Assembly (NCBI RefSeq): GCF_019160155.1
Contig: NZ_JAFNIH010000030.1
Location: forward strand, 1 to 64,000
DNA length: 64,000 nucleotides
Source of the DNA: Pinisolibacter aquiterrae
GTDB taxonomy: Bacteria; Pseudomonadota; Alphaproteobacteria; Rhizobiales; Ancalomicrobiaceae
Direction: 5' to 3'
Position 1 is the first letter of the stretch. Each line of letters opens with the position of its first letter. Of this stretch, positions 34,502 to 43,256 are shown piece by piece. The notes under the pieces were generated by a model. The model ran no database searches, had not been told where the DNA came from, and was given only the letters and a program-made list of their open reading frames with translations. The position numbers were made by a program, and so were the translations under genes.

Positions 34502-35911
34502 TCATCGCGCCCGCCCTTTCCCCGTCGCCTCGAACGCGCAGGCCGCGGCGAGAACCCGGGCATCGGCGCCGCGCGCGCCGATGATCTGGAGCGAGGTCGG
34601 CAGCCCCGCGGCGGTCGGATCGGACGGGACCACCGCCGCCGGCTGCTGACCGAGGTTGATCGGGAAGGAGAAGCCGGCCCACAGGTGCCAGCGCGCCAGC
34701 CCGCTGCCCTCCGGCACCTCGAGCCCGGCGCCGAACGGCAGCACCGCCGCGCCGGGGGAGACGACGAAGTCGTAACGGTCGAGAAGGCGGTCCATGTCGG
34801 CGCCGAACCCGGCCCGCGCCACCTGCGCCGAGACCAGATCGACCGCGCTCATCGCCGCGCCCGCCGCCGCCACCTCGAGGAGACCGGGATCGATCTCGCC
34901 GCGCAGCGCCTCGGGAACCTGCGTCAGCCGATTGGCCGCGCCGGCGAACCAGTGCTTCTCGAAGATGTCGACGATCCGGTCCGCCATCGGCAGCTCGATC
35001 GGCTCGAGGATCGCGCCGAGCGCCTCGAGCCGCGCCAGCGCCGCCTGGAAGGCGATCGCCACCTCCGGATCGACCGTGCCGCAGGGCGGGGTCGCCCACA
35101 CGCCGACCCGCGCGCCGGAGAAGATCGTCTCGGTGGCGACGTCGTCGAGCCCGTCGAGCGCGCCCACGCCCTGAGACCAGTCGGCGAGGTCGCGACCCGA
35201 CATCGCCCGGAGCATCGGCGCGAGATCGGCCGCGTGGCGCGCCATCGGCCCGAGATGGGCGACGGTGCCGAAGGAGGAGGCGGGATAGGCAGGCACCCGG
35301 CCGAAGGTCGACTTCAGCCCGGCGATGCCGCAGAAGGCCGCCGGCACGCGGATCGATCCACCGCCGTCGGTGCCGAGATGCAGCACGCCGGCGCCGGTCG
35401 CCGCCGCCACCGCCGCGCCGCCGGAGGAGCCGCCCGAGGTGAGGGCCGGGTTCCAGGGATTGCGGGTGATGCCGTGGGCGCGGCTGTCGGTCACCGCCTT
35501 CCAGCCGAATTCCGGCGAGGTGGTGAGGCCGATGAAGACGGCGCCGGCGGCCCGCATCCGGGCGACGGCGGGCGCGTCCTCGCCGTAGGGCGTGGCCGAG
35601 GTGGTGCGGCTGCCGTAGCGCACCGACCAGCCCTTCACCCAGACGATGTCCTTGAGCGTCGTGGGGATGCCGTCGATCGGCGACAGCGGCCGTCCGGCCC
35701 GCCAGCGCGCCTCCGAGGCGGCGGCGGCGGCGAGCGCGCCGTCGCGGTCGATCGAGACGAAGGCGTCGAGCGCCGGGTCGATCGCCTCGGCCCGATCGAG
35801 CGCCGCGCGGGTCACTTCGACCGGCGATCGCTCGCCCGTGGCGAAGGCGCGGCCCAGCGCCGCCACCTGCGGGCCTTCATCGGGAGGAACGAACGATTGC
35901 GTCGACGTCAT
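34502..35911 (-). CDS. Amidase-signature family amidase
   Basis: 469 residues. The Ser-cisSer-Lys triad is intact: K87 in IPTTLKDI, Ser162 in the SGGSSGGAAVAAAT glycine/serine loop, and nucleophile Ser186 in GTDGGGSIRVPA. It hydrolyses an amide, but family members range from aryl amides and malonamate to urea derivatives, so the substrate is open. It is not a GatA: there are no gatB/C neighbours and the C-terminal half is typical of catabolic amidases. It is divergent from a LysR-type regulator that probably controls it. Confidence 0.92.
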   Translation of the reverse strand: MTSTQSFVPPDEGPQVAALGRAFATGERSPVEVTRAALDRAEAIDPALDAFVSIDRDGALAAAAASEARWRAGRPLSPIDGIPTTLKDIVWVKGWSVRYGSRTTSATPYGEDAPAVARMRAAGAVFIGLTTSPEFGWKAVTDSRAHGITRNPWNPALTSGGSSGGAAVAAATGAGVLHLGTDGGGSIRVPAAFCGIAGLKSTFGRVPAYPASSFGTVAHLGPMARHAADLAPMLRAMSGRDLADWSQGVGALDGLDDVATETIFSGARVGVWATPPCGTVDPEVAIAFQAALARLEALGAILEPIELPMADRIVDIFEKHWFAGAANRLTQVPEALRGEIDPGLLEVAAAGAAMSAVDLVSAQVARAGFGADMDRLLDRYDFVVSPGAAVLPFGAGLEVPEGSGLARWHLWAGFSFPINLGQQPAAVVPSDPTAAGLPTSLQIIGARGADARVLAAACAFEATGKGRAR

Positions 35912-35992
35912 GCCAAGCCCCCTGCTCGAAAAAGCGGCGACCTATGTCGCTGCCCTATCCGGAGGCAATCATGAGGGGCTCGCGGGAAATCA

Positions 35993-36009
35993 CAAAATGT
36001 ATTATTTTG
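35993..36009. promoter_or_regulatory. Dyad operator candidate for the LysR-type regulator
   Basis: CAAAAT-GTATT-ATTTTG is a perfect dyad in the 128-bp AT-rich gap between the amidase and LysR genes, and it contains the T-N11-A pattern of LysR-type binding sites. It is 31 bp before the chosen regulator start. Confidence 0.6.
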
Positions 36010-36039
36010 ACGGCATTCAGCTATTTGATGGATGAATCA

Positions 36040-36996
36040 ATGTCGCTCACGGTCCGCCAGGTCCGCTACGTCGTCGAGGTCGCCCGCCTCGGTTCGGTCC
36101 AGGCCGCGAGCCGGGATCTCGGGATCTCCCAGTCGTCGATCCTGGCGGCGATCGACATCGCCGAGGCCGACATCGGCGCGGAAATGTTCATCCGCCGCCC
36201 CTCCAAGGGGATGCAGACGACGCCGGCCGGCGAGCGCTTCGTCGCGGCCGCGCGCGCGCTGGTCGCCGCCGAGACCGAGTTCGTGCGGGAGATCGGCGCG
36301 CTCGCCGACGGCCCGCCGCGCACCATCCGCATCGGCTGTTTCGAGCCCTTCGGCCCGCTCTTCCTGCCCGAGGTCCTGAAGCGGCTGACCGCCCGCACGG
36401 GACCGATCGACATCAATCTGCTCGAGGCGGATCAACATCAGTTGCGCGAGTGGCTCGACACCGGCCATGTCGACGCCGTCGTCACCTACGAGATGGGCCC
36501 GCCCTTTTCCGGCGAGGTGACCCGGATCTGCCGGATGCCGGCCCATGTGCTGCTCAGGGTCGACGATCCCCTGGCCGCCCTCGACGCGGTGCCTCTGGCG
36601 GCGATCGCCGATCGGCCGATGATTCTCCTCGATCTCCCGCAGACCGGCGCCTATCTCTCCACCATCTTCGACATGTCCGGCCTCGGCCGGCGCATCGGTT
36701 TCCGCACCCGGTCCTACGAGACGGTGCGCGCGGCGGTCGCCGCCGGTTTCGGCATCGCGGTTCTCAACATGCGGCCGATCTCGCCGGTGATGGGCGACGC
36801 GCCCCATCTGGTGCGCCGCCCCATCGCCGACCCGCTGCCGCCGCCGGCCCTGATCGTCGTCGACCCCTACGGCGCCCGCAAACCGCGCTTCCTCTCCGAT
36901 TTCATCGGGGAGATGAAGGGCTTCTTCCGCGACCTCGGCCCCTCCCGCTTCGCCGTCGCGACGCCCGAGACCGAGGCGAAGCTGTTCGACATCTGA
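36040..36996 (+). CDS. LysR-family transcriptional regulator
   Basis: 318 residues: helix-turn-helix (about 3-62; VRYVVEVARLGSVQAASRDLGISQSSI) and a two-lobed effector domain (about 90-295). Probable activator of the divergent amidase gene. The start was placed at the ATG of MSLTVRQVRY (36040), which has GGATGA just upstream and fits the family N-terminus. In-frame ATGs at 36028 and 35944 exist, but the longer version would translate the operator region. Confidence 0.9.
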   Translation: MSLTVRQVRYVVEVARLGSVQAASRDLGISQSSILAAIDIAEADIGAEMFIRRPSKGMQTTPAGERFVAAARALVAAETEFVREIGALADGPPRTIRIGCFEPFGPLFLPEVLKRLTARTGPIDINLLEADQHQLREWLDTGHVDAVVTYEMGPPFSGEVTRICRMPAHVLLRVDDPLAALDAVPLAAIADRPMILLDLPQTGAYLSTIFDMSGLGRRIGFRTRSYETVRAAVAAGFGIAVLNMRPISPVMGDAPHLVRRPIADPLPPPALIVVDPYGARKPRFLSDFIGEMKGFFRDLGPSRFAVATPETEAKLFDI

Positions 36997-37023
36997 ACGG
37001 GAGGAGGGCCGGGCGGACCGGCC

Positions 37024-37761
37024 TCAGCGCTCGCCCTCCCACAGCTTCTGCGTCTCGAGGAACGCCTCGTCGAGCCGGCGGCCCGGCCGATAGGCGTCGA
37101 GGCTCGCCGCGCGCGGCGTGTCGGTGGCGCCGCGCGGGCAGGGTTCGGCGGCGCCGATCACCTGCGCGACCGGGATCACCGCGGCCCAGACCGGATGCCC
37201 GAGATCCTCCTCGTCGTCGGCGACGCCCTTGGCGCGGGTCTTCATCGCCGCCTCCTCGATGGTCATGGCGATCACCGAGGTCGCCTTCATTTCCTGCGCC
37301 GAGATCGGCCGCAGCATCGCCGCGCGGTCGGGATAGTAGCGGTCGATCAGCGCCTCGAGCGCCGCCGCCTTCTCCGCCGGATCCTCGACCAGCGCGGCCG
37401 TGCCGAAACACATCGCCGAGCGGTAATTGGCCGAGTGGTTGAAGCCCGTGCGCGCCAGCACCAGCCCGTCGAGATGCGACACGGTCAGGCACACCGGAAC
37501 CCCGTGCGCCAGCGCCCGCAGCATCCGGCTCGCCGAGGAGCCGTGCCAATAGAGCCGGTCGCCGTCGCGCCAGTGGATCGTCGGGGTGCAATAGGGCTGG
37601 CCGTCGATGACATAGGCGACATGGCACAGCATCGCCGAATCGAGCACCGACCAGACCGAGGCGCGGTCGTATTTCGCGCGCTCGTGCAGACGCTTGACGC
37701 GGTTTCTCGAGCCGATGGGATAGGACGTTTCGGCGGCGGGGGCGGAGATCGGATCGGTCAT
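37024..37761 (-). CDS. FMN-binding split-barrel protein, pyridoxamine 5'-phosphate oxidase family
   Basis: 245 residues. The N-terminal beta-barrel contains MLCHVAYVIDGQPYCTPTIHWRDGDRLYWHGSSASRMLRAL, a pattern of flavin-binding PNPOx-like proteins (split into shorter pieces: HVAYVIDGQPYCTPT, YWHGSS, CFGTAAL). It is longer than the usual small PNPOx-like proteins through a helical C-terminal part. It is divergent from a MocR/PdxR-type regulator with 69 bp between them, a common pairing. The protein may sense or detoxify a vitamin B6 form; true PdxH activity is not indicated. Confidence 0.87.
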   Translation of the reverse strand: MTDPISAPAAETSYPIGSRNRVKRLHERAKYDRASVWSVLDSAMLCHVAYVIDGQPYCTPTIHWRDGDRLYWHGSSASRMLRALAHGVPVCLTVSHLDGLVLARTGFNHSANYRSAMCFGTAALVEDPAEKAAALEALIDRYYPDRAAMLRPISAQEMKATSVIAMTIEEAAMKTRAKGVADDEEDLGHPVWAAVIPVAQVIGAAEPCPRGATDTPRAASLDAYRPGRRLDEAFLETQKLWEGER

Positions 37762-37805
37762 GGCTTGCCTTTCGGGTGGCGATGGCCCACCGATAGCGCG
37801 ACAGC

Positions 37806-37851
37806 ATTGGCTCGAAGAAGATCCAATTCCATGACCAATGAACGAACCAAT
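37806..37851. promoter_or_regulatory. CCAAT repeat array at the MocR regulator start
   Basis: CCAAT occurs at 37823, 37835 and 37847, exactly 12 nt apart, and the inverted form ATTGG is at 37806-37810. MocR-type regulators often bind short direct repeats overlapping their own start. The second and third copies fall in the first codons of the regulator gene. Confidence 0.5.
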
Positions 37852-39246
37852 CTGCCCGACTGGTCCACCCTGATGCCGCTCCTGCCCGACCAGGGGCCGC
37901 GCCGCTGCGCGCTCTACGAGGCGCTGCGCCGGCTGATCGAGACGCGCACGCTGGCGCCGGGGGCCAAACTCCCGACCACCCGCGAATTGAGCACCCGCTT
38001 CGGCCTGTCGCGCGGCGCGGCGGTGGCGGCCTACGAGATGCTGATCGCCGACGGCTTCGCCGAGGCGCGGATCGGCGCCGGCACCTTCGTGGCGAGCGCC
38101 GTCCCCCATCTCGCCGAAATCGCGCCGCCGCGCGCGCGTCGGCCCGAGCCGGCGCCGGTGCTGCCCGGCGCCCTCGGCGTGGCGAGCCCCGACGCGCGCA
38201 CCACCGTGATCTTTCGCCGGCTCATGTCGACCCGGCTCGCCCGCCCGACGCCGCGTGCCTACCATTACGGCGATCCGCGCGGCGCCCGCGTCCTGCGCGA
38301 GGAGATCGCCGCCTATTTGCGCGCCGCGCGCGGCGTGCGCTGCGATGCCGAGACCGTGGTCGTCACCACCGGCACCCAACAGGGGCTCGACCTCGTCGTC
38401 CGCGCCGCCTTGTCGCCGGGCGATCCCGTCTGGATCGAGGATCCCTGCTATCCGATGGCGCTCGCCGCCCTGCGCGGCGCGGGCCTGCGCGTCACCGGCG
38501 TCCCGGTCGATGCCGAGGGGCTCGATCCGGCCCTCGGCGAGACGCTCGCGCCCGGCGCCCGCGCGGTCTACGTCACGCCCTCGCATCAGTTTCCGATGGG
38601 CGTCGCCATGACCATGCGCCGCCGTCTGGCGCTGATCGAGTGGGCGCGACGGACCGGCGCCTGGATCGTCGAGGACGATTACGACAGCGAATTCCGCTAT
38701 GCCGGCGCGCCGCTCACCGCCCTCCAGGGCATCGACGACGCCGAGCGCGTCGTCTATCTCGGCACCTTCTCCAAGGCGCTCCATCCGGGCCTCAGGATCG
38801 CCTATGCGGTGCTGCCGGAGGCCCTGCTCGGCCCGGTCCTCGCCTTGCGCGAGCGCACCGATCGCTTTCCCTCGACGCTCGCCGACGAGGCGCTCGCCGA
38901 TCTTCTGCGCGAGGGCCATTTCGCCGCCCATGTCCGCCGTGCCCGCCGCCGTGCCGAGGTCGCCCGCGACGCCCTGGTCGAGGGGCTCGCCGCCGGCGGG
39001 TTGGCGGTGGCGGCCCCCGAACAGGGCCTGCATCTGATCGCGAACCTGCCCGAGGGCGTCGAGGACGCCGTCTGCCTGCCGCGTCTCCACGCCGCCGGGC
39101 TCGGGGCGCGGGCGCTCTCGTCGATGGCGGTCGGCGCGACGCGTCGCAACGGTCTGGTGATCGGCTTTTCCGGCTTTCCGCCCGATGTGCTGCGCGCGGC
39201 GGTGGCGCGCGCCGGCCCGCTGGTCGGCGCCGCGTCGCCGGGCTGA
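37831..39246 (+). CDS. MocR/PdxR-family regulator (GntR DNA-binding domain fused to aminotransferase fold)
   Basis: 471 residues: winged helix (about 22-90, ALRRLIETRTLAPGAKLPTTRELSTRFGLSRG) and a class I aminotransferase-like domain (about 115-465). The PLP lysine is K315 in FSKALHPGLRIAY; TTGTQQGLD, EDPCYPM and DDYDSEFRY are the usual cofactor-site blocks. It likely senses PLP or an amino compound and controls the divergent PNPOx-like gene and itself. Start ATG 37831, 30 nt after the ATTGG/CCAAT dyad begins; a later start at 37873 is possible. Confidence 0.92.
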   Translation: MTNERTNLPDWSTLMPLLPDQGPRRCALYEALRRLIETRTLAPGAKLPTTRELSTRFGLSRGAAVAAYEMLIADGFAEARIGAGTFVASAVPHLAEIAPPRARRPEPAPVLPGALGVASPDARTTVIFRRLMSTRLARPTPRAYHYGDPRGARVLREEIAAYLRAARGVRCDAETVVVTTGTQQGLDLVVRAALSPGDPVWIEDPCYPMALAALRGAGLRVTGVPVDAEGLDPALGETLAPGARAVYVTPSHQFPMGVAMTMRRRLALIEWARRTGAWIVEDDYDSEFRYAGAPLTALQGIDDAERVVYLGTFSKALHPGLRIAYAVLPEALLGPVLALRERTDRFPSTLADEALADLLREGHFAAHVRRARRRAEVARDALVEGLAAGGLAVAAPEQGLHLIANLPEGVEDAVCLPRLHAAGLGARALSSMAVGATRRNGLVIGFSGFPPDVLRAAVARAGPLVGAASPG

Positions 39247-39252
39247 ACCGCC

Positions 39253-40218
39253 TCACCCGAGCGCGGGGATCCGTCCGGCGAGATCCTCGGCGAAGCGCGC
39301 GACCGCCGTCTCCGGCATCAGGGCGCCGGGATGGCGCACCACCTCGGCCGCGACCCCATGGGCGAAGCGGCAGGCCTCGAGCGCCGGGAGGCCGCAGAGC
39401 CGCGCCGCGAGATACGCCCCGCCGAAGGCATCGCCGGCGCCGGTGGTGTCGCGCGCGTCGGCGACCGGCACCGACGCCACCTCGACCGCCGCGCCGTCCG
39501 ACCACAGCATCGCCGCCGCCGCGCCGTTCTTGACGACGATCTCGCCGACGCCGAGCGCGGCGATCCGCGCCACCGTCTCGGCCGGCGTCGCGTCGCCCCA
39601 GAGCGCGGTCTCGTCGTCGAAACTCGGCAGCGCCACGTCGGCGAGGCGGAACGCCGCCGCCATCGCCGCCCGCAACGGCTCGACGTCGCGCCACAGCCGC
39701 CGGCGCACGTTCGGATCGAAGGAGACGATCGCCCCTCGTGCCCGCGCCTCTTCCAGCGCGGCGAAGAGACGGCGCCGCCCCGGCTCCTCGATCACCGCGA
39801 GTGTGATGCCGGAGACGTGGATCAGCGCCGCCCCGTCGAGCGCGGCGGCGAGGCGGACGGGATCGTCGGCGAGCCGTTTGGCGGCGGAATGGTCGCGCCA
39901 ATAGCTGAACCGCCGCTCGGCGCCGTCGAGGTCGATCACGTAGAGCCCGACGGTGCGCTCGGGGTCGCGAAAGATCCGGGTGGTCGCGATGCCGGCGTCC
40001 TCGAGGAAGTCGACCATCGCCTGCGAGGCCGGATCGGTGCCGACGCCGGTCAGATAGCCGACCGTGTGCCGGGCGCCGAGCAGGCGGCGCAGATACCAGA
40101 CCGTGTTGAACGTGTCGCCGGCGATGCCGCGCCGATAGAGCCCGCCCTCGACCGGGGCGAATTCCACCATCGCCTCGCCGACGCCGATCAGATCTCCGTC
40201 ACGTCGCGCCAGGGTCAC
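39253..40218 (-). CDS. kdgK: PfkB-family sugar kinase, probable 2-keto-3-deoxygluconate kinase
   Basis: 321 residues. The PfkB signature DTTGAGDAFGGAYLA near 262-276 contains the catalytic Asp; the N-terminal [15 protein letters not shown] and GDTFNTVWYLRRLLG fit KDG kinases. Phosphorylates 2-keto-3-deoxygluconate, the shared product of ManD and UxaA branches in this cluster. It is the last gene of the minus-strand uxuB-uxaA-kdgK unit and overlaps uxaA by 4 nt. The aldolase that would split the product is not in the window. Confidence 0.9.
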   Translation of the reverse strand: MTLARRDGDLIGVGEAMVEFAPVEGGLYRRGIAGDTFNTVWYLRRLLGARHTVGYLTGVGTDPASQAMVDFLEDAGIATTRIFRDPERTVGLYVIDLDGAERRFSYWRDHSAAKRLADDPVRLAAALDGAALIHVSGITLAVIEEPGRRRLFAALEEARARGAIVSFDPNVRRRLWRDVEPLRAAMAAAFRLADVALPSFDDETALWGDATPAETVARIAALGVGEIVVKNGAAAAMLWSDGAAVEVASVPVADARDTTGAGDAFGGAYLAARLCGLPALEACRFAHGVAAEVVRHPGALMPETAVARFAEDLAGRIPALG

Positions 40219-41714
40219 AGCACCGCTCCCACGTGCCAGGGGACGAATTCGTCGTCACCATAGCCGAAAGCCTCGCTCATGGTCTGCCGGCCCGAGGCGA
40301 CCTCGAGGATCAGCTCGAAGATCTCCTCGCCGACCGCGTCGACCGAGACCCCGGCCGAGACGATCCGTCCGGCGTCGACGTCGATGTCCTCGGCCATCCG
40401 CGCCGCGAGATCGGAATTCGAGGCGACCTTGATCGAGGGCGTCGGCCGGCAGCCGAAACACGAGCCGCGTCCGGTGGTGAAGACCACCAGATTGGCCCCG
40501 CCCGCCACCTGTCCGGTCGCCGAGACCGGGTCGTAGCCGGGCGTGTCCATGAATACGAGGCCGTGCGCGGCGACCGGCGCGGCATAGTCGACCACGTCGA
40601 CGAGCCGGCTCCGGCCGCCCTTGGCGACCGCCCCGAGCGACTTCTCGAGGATGGTGGTGAGCCCGCCGCGCTTGTTGCCGGGGGAGGGGTTGTTGTCGAG
40701 CGAGGCGCCGGTCGCTGCGACGTAACGCTCCCACCACGCGAGCCGCGCCGCGAGCTTGGCCGCGACCTCCGGCGTCGCGCGGGCGGTCAGGAGATGTTCC
40801 GCCCCCCAGATCTCCGGCGTCTCCGAGAGGATCGCCGTGCCCCCGGCCGCGACCAGCCGGTCCATGGCGGCGCCCAGCGCCGGATTGGCGGTCAGGCCGG
40901 AAAACCCGTCGGACCCGCCGCATTGCAGCCCGACCTTGAGCTCGGAGGCGTCGATCGGCACGCGCGTCGCCTTCGAGGCCTCCGCCGCGATGCCCTCGAG
41001 CAGCTCCAGCGCCCGCGTCACCGCCGCGCGCGAACCGCCGACGTCCTGGATGTTGAACGCGGTCACCGGCGCCTCGCGCCCCGCCGCCGCGTAGAGGACG
41101 ATCTGGTTGACCTCGCAACCGAGCCCGATCAACAGGCTGCCGCCGAAATTCGGATGGCGCAGATAGCCGGCCAGCGTCCGCCGCAGGATCGCCGGACCGT
41201 CGCCCGCCGCCGTCGAGCCGCAGCCCTGGCCATGGACGATCGGCACGAACCCGTCGATGCCGGGAAAGCGCGGCAGGAGATCACGATTGGCGATCTCCGC
41301 GATCTTGCGGCAGACGGTGGTCGAGCAGTTCACGCTGGCGACCACGCCGACGTAGTTGCGGGTGCCGGCGCGACCGTCGGCGCGGGCGTAGCCCTGGAAC
41401 GTGGCGCGGCGCGGCGCGACGGCGGGCGCGGGGGAGGGCGTCGCCGCCCGTCGTTCGTCCCCCGCGCCGAAGCCGAGCTCCTCCACGTGGACGTGCTCGC
41501 CCGGCGCGACGTCGCGCAGCGCCTCGCCGATCACCTGTCCGTATTTCACGACGGCCTGCCCGCGCGCGATCGGCCGGATCGCAACCTTGTGGCCGGCCGG
41601 GATCGCGGCGGCGGCGACGACGCCCTCGGCGATCGCCTCGCCGGGCACGAGCGCGCGCGTCGCCACCGCCACGTCGTCGTCGGGAGAGAGGATCACCACG
41701 GCGGCCGTCGTCAT
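40215..41714 (-). CDS. uxaA: Altronate dehydratase (UxaA family, full length)
   Basis: 499 residues: an N-terminal SAF domain (about 5-90) and the large catalytic domain. Family landmarks include GYARADGRAGTRNYVGVVASVNCS, VHGQGCG, GLQCGGSDGFSGLTANP, DNNPSPGNKRGGLTTI and RGSCFGCRPTPSIKV. The conserved cysteines are consistent with the iron-dependent site. Dehydrates D-altronate to 2-keto-3-deoxygluconate in galacturonate breakdown. Overlaps uxuB upstream and kdgK downstream by 4 nt each. No tagaturonate reductase (UxaB) gene is seen; UxuB next to it may cover that step or the gene is elsewhere. Confidence 0.95.
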   Translation of the reverse strand: MTTAAVVILSPDDDVAVATRALVPGEAIAEGVVAAAAIPAGHKVAIRPIARGQAVVKYGQVIGEALRDVAPGEHVHVEELGFGAGDERRAATPSPAPAVAPRRATFQGYARADGRAGTRNYVGVVASVNCSTTVCRKIAEIANRDLLPRFPGIDGFVPIVHGQGCGSTAAGDGPAILRRTLAGYLRHPNFGGSLLIGLGCEVNQIVLYAAAGREAPVTAFNIQDVGGSRAAVTRALELLEGIAAEASKATRVPIDASELKVGLQCGGSDGFSGLTANPALGAAMDRLVAAGGTAILSETPEIWGAEHLLTARATPEVAAKLAARLAWWERYVAATGASLDNNPSPGNKRGGLTTILEKSLGAVAKGGRSRLVDVVDYAAPVAAHGLVFMDTPGYDPVSATGQVAGGANLVVFTTGRGSCFGCRPTPSIKVASNSDLAARMAEDIDVDAGRIVSAGVSVDAVGEEIFELILEVASGRQTMSEAFGYGDDEFVPWHVGAVL

Positions 41715-43195
41715 CGGCGTGCCTCCGCCACCATCGCCTCGACCGTCGCCTTGGCGCCGCGCCGCAAGAGCCGGTCGAGCGCCGATTCCACCGCCCCGGT
41801 GAAGCGCGGATCGCCCGGCAGATCGGCGCCGAAGACCTCGCCGACCGTCAGCAGCGCCGGCGCCAGCCGCTCCGCCACCGGCCCGGCCGCATCCGCCAGC
41901 GCCCGGAGCCGCGCCGCCATCGGATCGCGCACGTCGATCGGACGGCCCTGCTCGTCGATGCCGGTGACCCAGCGCATCCAGGCGGCGACACCGAGCGCCA
42001 GCCGGTCGATCGGCGCTCCCGCCGCGAGCCGGTCGCGGATCGTGCCGAGCAGGCGCTGCGGCAGCTTCTGCGATCCGTCCATGGCGATCTGCCACGTCCG
42101 GTGCCGGAGCGCCGGGTTGCGGAACCGGGCGATCAGCGAGGCGCAATAGGCGGGAACGTCGAAACCGGCGAGATCCGGCAGCGTCGGCGCGCTCTCGTGC
42201 GTCATCAGATCGGCGACGAGCCGGGCGAGCGCCGGTTCGGCCATGGCCTCGGCCACCGTCTCGTGACCCATGAAATGGCCGAGATAGGAGAGCGTCGAAT
42301 GCGAGCCGTTGAGGAGGCGGAGCTTCATCAGCTCATAGGGCGCGACGTCGGCGACGAACTGCGCCCCGACCGTGTCCCAGGCCGGGCGCCCGAGCGAGAA
42401 GTCGTCCTCGATCACCCATTGCATGAAGGGCTCGGTGGCGATCGGCCAGGCGTCCTCGAGCCCGATCGCCGCCGAGATCGCGGCGCGATCGGCGTCGGTC
42501 GTCGCCGGCACGATCCGGTCGACCATGGTGGAGGGAAACCGCACCTCGCCCGCCACCCAGGCGCCGAAATCCGGATCGATCAACTCCGCGAACCGGGTGA
42601 CGAGCCCCCGCAGGGTGCGGCCGTTGGCGGGGAGATTGTCGCAGGCGAGCACGGTGAAGGGGGCGAGGCGAGCGTCGCGGCGCCGCTTCAGCCCGGCGGC
42701 GATGGTGCCGATGGTCGAGCGCGGCCGTTCGAGATGGACGAGGTCGTGGCGGATGTCGGGATCGTCCTCGTTGAGCCGGCCCGTCGCCGGATCGTGGCTG
42801 TAGCCCTTCTCGGTGACGGTGGTCGAGACGATCCGGACCTCCGGCTGGGCGAGGCGGATCGAGAGCCCGGTCGGATCCTCGTGCGCCACCATCATCCCGG
42901 TCGAGGCGCCGACCACCCGGTGACGGGCGCCGTCCGCGTCGACGGTCGCGACGGTCCAGAGCCCGTCCTGGGGGGAGAGCGCGTCGCGGGTCTCGCCGGA
43001 GCGCAAGGACACCCCGAGGATGCCCCAACGCGGGTCCTCGCCGAGGATCCGGTCGGTGTAGACCGCCTGATGCGCCCGGTGAAAGGCGCCGATGCCGAGA
43101 TGGACGATCCCGGTCGTCACCGCCTCGCGGTCGTAGGTCGGGCGCTCGACCTCGGCCGGCAGGCGATCGAGAGTGGCTTCGCAGAGGCGGTCCAT
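41711..43195 (-). CDS. uxuB: Mannitol dehydrogenase-family uronate reductase, probable fructuronate reductase
   Basis: 494 residues of the polyol-specific long-chain dehydrogenase family. The N-terminal NAD site is IVHLGIGAFHRAHQAVYTD; the catalytic motif KLRLLNGSHS has the K-x5-N-x2-H arrangement. Middle region ACDNLPANG and FPSTMVDRIVP are typical of UxuB. Reduces D-fructuronate to D-mannonate, which ManD at 49827 dehydrates. Mannitol or arabitol dehydrogenase is the main alternative, but the uxaC/uxaA/manD context argues for uronates. A terminator-like hairpin separates it from the upstream ABC genes. Confidence 0.9.
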   Translation of the reverse strand: MDRLCEATLDRLPAEVERPTYDREAVTTGIVHLGIGAFHRAHQAVYTDRILGEDPRWGILGVSLRSGETRDALSPQDGLWTVATVDADGARHRVVGASTGMMVAHEDPTGLSIRLAQPEVRIVSTTVTEKGYSHDPATGRLNEDDPDIRHDLVHLERPRSTIGTIAAGLKRRRDARLAPFTVLACDNLPANGRTLRGLVTRFAELIDPDFGAWVAGEVRFPSTMVDRIVPATTDADRAAISAAIGLEDAWPIATEPFMQWVIEDDFSLGRPAWDTVGAQFVADVAPYELMKLRLLNGSHSTLSYLGHFMGHETVAEAMAEPALARLVADLMTHESAPTLPDLAGFDVPAYCASLIARFRNPALRHRTWQIAMDGSQKLPQRLLGTIRDRLAAGAPIDRLALGVAAWMRWVTGIDEQGRPIDVRDPMAARLRALADAAGPVAERLAPALLTVGEVFGADLPGDPRFTGAVESALDRLLRRGAKATVEAMVAEARR

Positions 43196-43224
43196 GGCGG
43201 GTCTCGATGATGTCCGATGGGGAG

Positions 43225-43250
43225 CGCCGCCCGCCGTCGCGCGGGCGGCG
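43225..43250 (-). terminator. 10-bp stem-loop between the ABC genes and uxuB
   Basis: CGCCGCCCGC (43225-43234), loop CGTCGC, GCGGGCGGCG (43241-43250). On the minus strand it begins 6 nt past the permease stop and lies 30 nt before the uxuB start. No U-tract; probably an attenuating or stabilising hairpin. Confidence 0.5.
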
Positions 43251-43256
43251 ACGGGG

